7,844 nucleotides of DNA from the NCBI GenBank assembly GCA_022600695.1, contig JAHZJY010000271.1:1-7844 (forward strand), written 5' to 3'. The notes below the pieces were generated by a model. The model did no database searches. It was given only the letters and a program-made list of their open reading frames with translations, and was not told the DNA's origin. This document shows, in pieces, positions 6,291-7,844 of the stretch (position 1 is its first letter; every line of letters begins with the position of its first letter). Position numbers and translations under genes: made by a program. The DNA is from Actinomycetes bacterium. Its GTDB lineage: Bacteria; Actinomycetota; Actinomycetes; Mycobacteriales; Mycobacteriaceae.

Positions 6291-7071
6291 GGGGCACATC
6301 CTGCCTGAAGATCTCGGACCCTTGGGGAGCGGCCCGGGAGTGGGCACGTTCCACCAGCGGCAACGTCCGGAGCTGACGTTCCAGATGCCACTGCAGATGC
6401 GCGGCCACCAAACCGCTGGCCTGTCCACGGTGCGAGGCCACTGAAGACTCCGCGACCGCCCAATCCCCCTCGTAGAGCGCCACCATCAGGTCCAGGACAG
6501 CCTGCGGCGGGGTGGCCGACCCGGACGGGCGACAGTGCAGGCACACACTGCCGCCTGCGGCGATGTGGAAGGCGCGGTGCGGGCCGGGGGCTGCACATCG
6601 CGCACATTCGGTCAGCGACGGCGCCCAGCCGGCAATACCCATGGCGCGCAAAAGATAGGCGTCGAGCACCAGTTCACCCGCGCGGGCGCCGTCGGCGACT
6701 GCCCGGAGCGCCCCCACCGTCAGCCGGTGCAGCGCCGGGGCCGGCGCACGCTCCTCGCCGGCGAGCCGTTCGGCCGTCTCCAGCACTGCGCAGGCGCAGG
6801 TGTAGCGACCGTAGTCACAGACGATGTCGGTCGCGAAAGCGTCGATCGAGACCACCTGGGTGACGATGTCGAGATTGCGGCCGGGATGTAGTTGGACGTC
6901 GATGTGGGCGAACGGTTCCAGCCTGGACCCGAACTTGCTGCGGGTGCGGCGCACCCCCTTGGCGACTGCCCGGACCAGGCCGTTGTCCCGGGTGAGTAGC
7001 GTAACGATGCGGTCGGCCTCGCCGAGCTTGTGCTGGCGCAGCACGACAGCCCGATCCCGGTACAGCCGCAT
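6250..7071 (-). CDS. recO: DNA repair protein RecO
   Basis: A recombination mediator that, with RecR, loads RecA onto SSB-coated single-stranded DNA and anneals complementary strands during gap repair. The 273-residue product is near the usual actinobacterial length. The N-terminal OB-fold opens with [21 protein letters not shown] and continues through [18 protein letters not shown] helical domain follows ([31 protein letters not shown]). The zinc finger is complete: C156-x2-C159 (ECARC) and C177-x2-C180 (VCLHC). The ATG at 7071 starts exactly at the conserved [13 protein letters not shown]-terminus; only a weak GGA lies upstream. era ends 53 bp before this start, close enough for co-transcription, and uppS begins inside the recO 3' end. 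In M. tuberculosis, as remembered, an amidase gene (amiA2) lies between era and recO; it is missing here. Confidence 0.96.
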   Translation of the reverse strand: MRLYRDRAVVLRQHKLGEADRIVTLLTRDNGLVRAVAKGVRRTRSKFGSRLEPFAHIDVQLHPGRNLDIVTQVVSIDAFATDIVCDYGRYTCACAVLETAERLAGEERAPAPALHRLTVGALRAVADGARAGELVLDAYLLRAMGIAGWAPSLTECARCAAPGPHRAFHIAAGGSVCLHCRPSGSATPPQAVLDLMVALYEGDWAVAESSVASHRGQASGLVAAHLQWHLERQLRTLPLVERAHSRAAPQGSEIFRQDVPHGDGPGGQLLAGG

Positions 7072-7124
7072 TGATCCAGTCTGTCACCGCGACCGGACAT
7101 TGTGGTCCACCCGCGCCGGTGTCA

Positions 7125-7844
7125 TCAGAATCCGAGCCGCCCGAGCAGCTTGGGGTCCTGTTGCCAGTTCTTGGCGATCTTGACCCGAAGGTCCAGATAC
7201 ACCTTGGTGCCCAACAACGTCTCGATCTGACGCCGCGCGGTGGTACCGACCTGTTTGAGCCGGGCACCCCCTTTGCCGATGACGATGCCCTTCTGGCTGT
7301 CCCGCTCCACGTAGAGAATGGCGTGCACATCGATCAGGGCGCCCTGCTCATCTGACCGGCCCTCACGCGGGGCGACTTCGTCGATGACGACCGCCAGGGA
7401 GTGCGGCAGTTCCTCACGCACCCCCTCCAGTGCGGCCTCGCGGATCAGCTCGGCCATCAGCACCTCCTCCGGCTCGTCGGTGAGCTCACCCTCGGGATAG
7501 AACGCCGGGCCGGCCTCCAACTGATCGGCCAGCACCCCGGTGAGCACGTCCACCCGTTCGCCGGTCGTCGCCGACACCGGCACGATCGCGGTGACGTGTT
7601 CGCCGACCATTTCGTTGACCGCGAGCAATTGGGCCGCGACGTGTTCCTTGGCGACCTTATCGACCTTGGTGACGACGACGACCAGGGTGGTTCTCGGCGC
7701 GATGGCGCGGATCTGTTCGTAGATCCACCGGTCACCAGGTCCGATCGTCTCATCGGCGGGTATGCAAAGCCCGATCACGTCGACCTCCGAGTAGGTTTCG
7801 CGGACCAGATCGTTGAGCCGCTTGCCCAGCAGCGTGCGGGGCCG
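7125..7844 (-). CDS. era: GTPase Era, N-terminal part outside window
   Basis: A GTP-binding protein that binds the 3' end of 16S rRNA and assists 30S subunit maturation. The window holds the last 239 codons. The first codons read RPRTLLGKRLNDLV, which lies just after the G3 motif (DxPG), so G1-G3 are beyond the right edge. The G4 motif appears as TKVD (codons at 7670-7659) within LVVVVTKVDKV, and G5 as SATTG. The C-terminal KH domain is intact: QKGIVIGKGGARLKQVG contains the GxxG loop as GKGG (7277-7266), followed by IETLLGTKVYLDLRVKIAKNWQQD, typical of Era. The protein ends LLGRLGF. As the upstream gene of the minus-strand set it would be transcribed with recO, uppS and the small protein; the operon promoter must lie outside the window. 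Confidence 0.96.
   Translation of the reverse strand, partial: RPRTLLGKRLNDLVRETYSEVDVIGLCIPADETIGPGDRWIYEQIRAIAPRTTLVVVVTKVDKVAKEHVAAQLLAVNEMVGEHVTAIVPVSATTGERVDVLTGVLADQLEAGPAFYPEGELTDEPEEVLMAELIREAALEGVREELPHSLAVVIDEVAPREGRSDEQGALIDVHAILYVERDSQKGIVIGKGGARLKQVGTTARRQIETLLGTKVYLDLRVKIAKNWQQDPKLLGRLGF

Noticed and set aside
6291..6428. 46-codon upstream extension of uppS
   Set aside because: It lies entirely inside recO in another frame, is Trp/Arg-rich and unlike the family N-terminus; the AGGA-preceded ATG at 6290 fits better.
6815..7330. 171-codon minus-strand frame across the era-recO junction
   Set aside because: It overlaps the ends of both era and recO in a different frame and has no motif; both genes are intact in their own frames.
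1..7844. Mobile elements, CRISPR arrays, tRNA or rRNA genes, defence genes
   Set aside because: No transposase or integrase, direct-repeat array, cloverleaf or foreign-looking composition was seen; the window reads as conserved core chromosome.

Overview
The window comes from a high-GC actinobacterium of the order Mycobacteriales. The best guess is a Nocardia- or Rhodococcus-like genus rather than Mycobacterium itself. The basis is very high G/C at third codon positions, proteins that closely resemble remembered Mycobacterium tuberculosis homologues, and a gene order that follows the M. tuberculosis Rv2344c-Rv2364c region: dgt, TPM protein, glyS, zur/furB, small protein, uppS, recO, era. All homologue comparisons are from memory; no search was run.

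Layout, left to right. (1) The 5' part of dgt (HD-domain dNTP triphosphohydrolase) lies on the minus strand and runs off the left edge. (2) A large plus-strand gene diverges from it and encodes a secreted or membrane-anchored TPM-domain protein with a long coiled-coil region and a glycine-rich tail. (3) A 196-bp convergent gap holds a possible bidirectional terminator hairpin. (4) glyS is on the minus strand and encodes a class II glycyl-tRNA synthetase with a four-cysteine zinc site. (5) A compact divergent promoter region carries a perfect 19-bp palindrome matching the actinobacterial Zur box. It overlaps the probable start of zur (plus strand), the zinc-uptake repressor. (6) After only 12 bp, a convergent minus-strand operon reads era - recO - uppS - small unknown protein. 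recO/uppS and uppS/small gene overlap, and era is cut by the right edge.

Most genes are core housekeeping: nucleotide pool control, translation, zinc homeostasis, ribosome assembly (Era), recombinational repair (RecO) and the prenyl carrier lipid for cell-wall synthesis (UppS). No mobile element, CRISPR array, tRNA, rRNA or sign of recent transfer was seen. The points most worth a second look are the Zur box on the zur start together with the absence of the smtB/arsR partner found beside furB in mycobacteria, the zinc-ribbon GlyRS divergent from zur, the unusual architecture of the TPM protein, and the small uncharacterised protein coupled to uppS.
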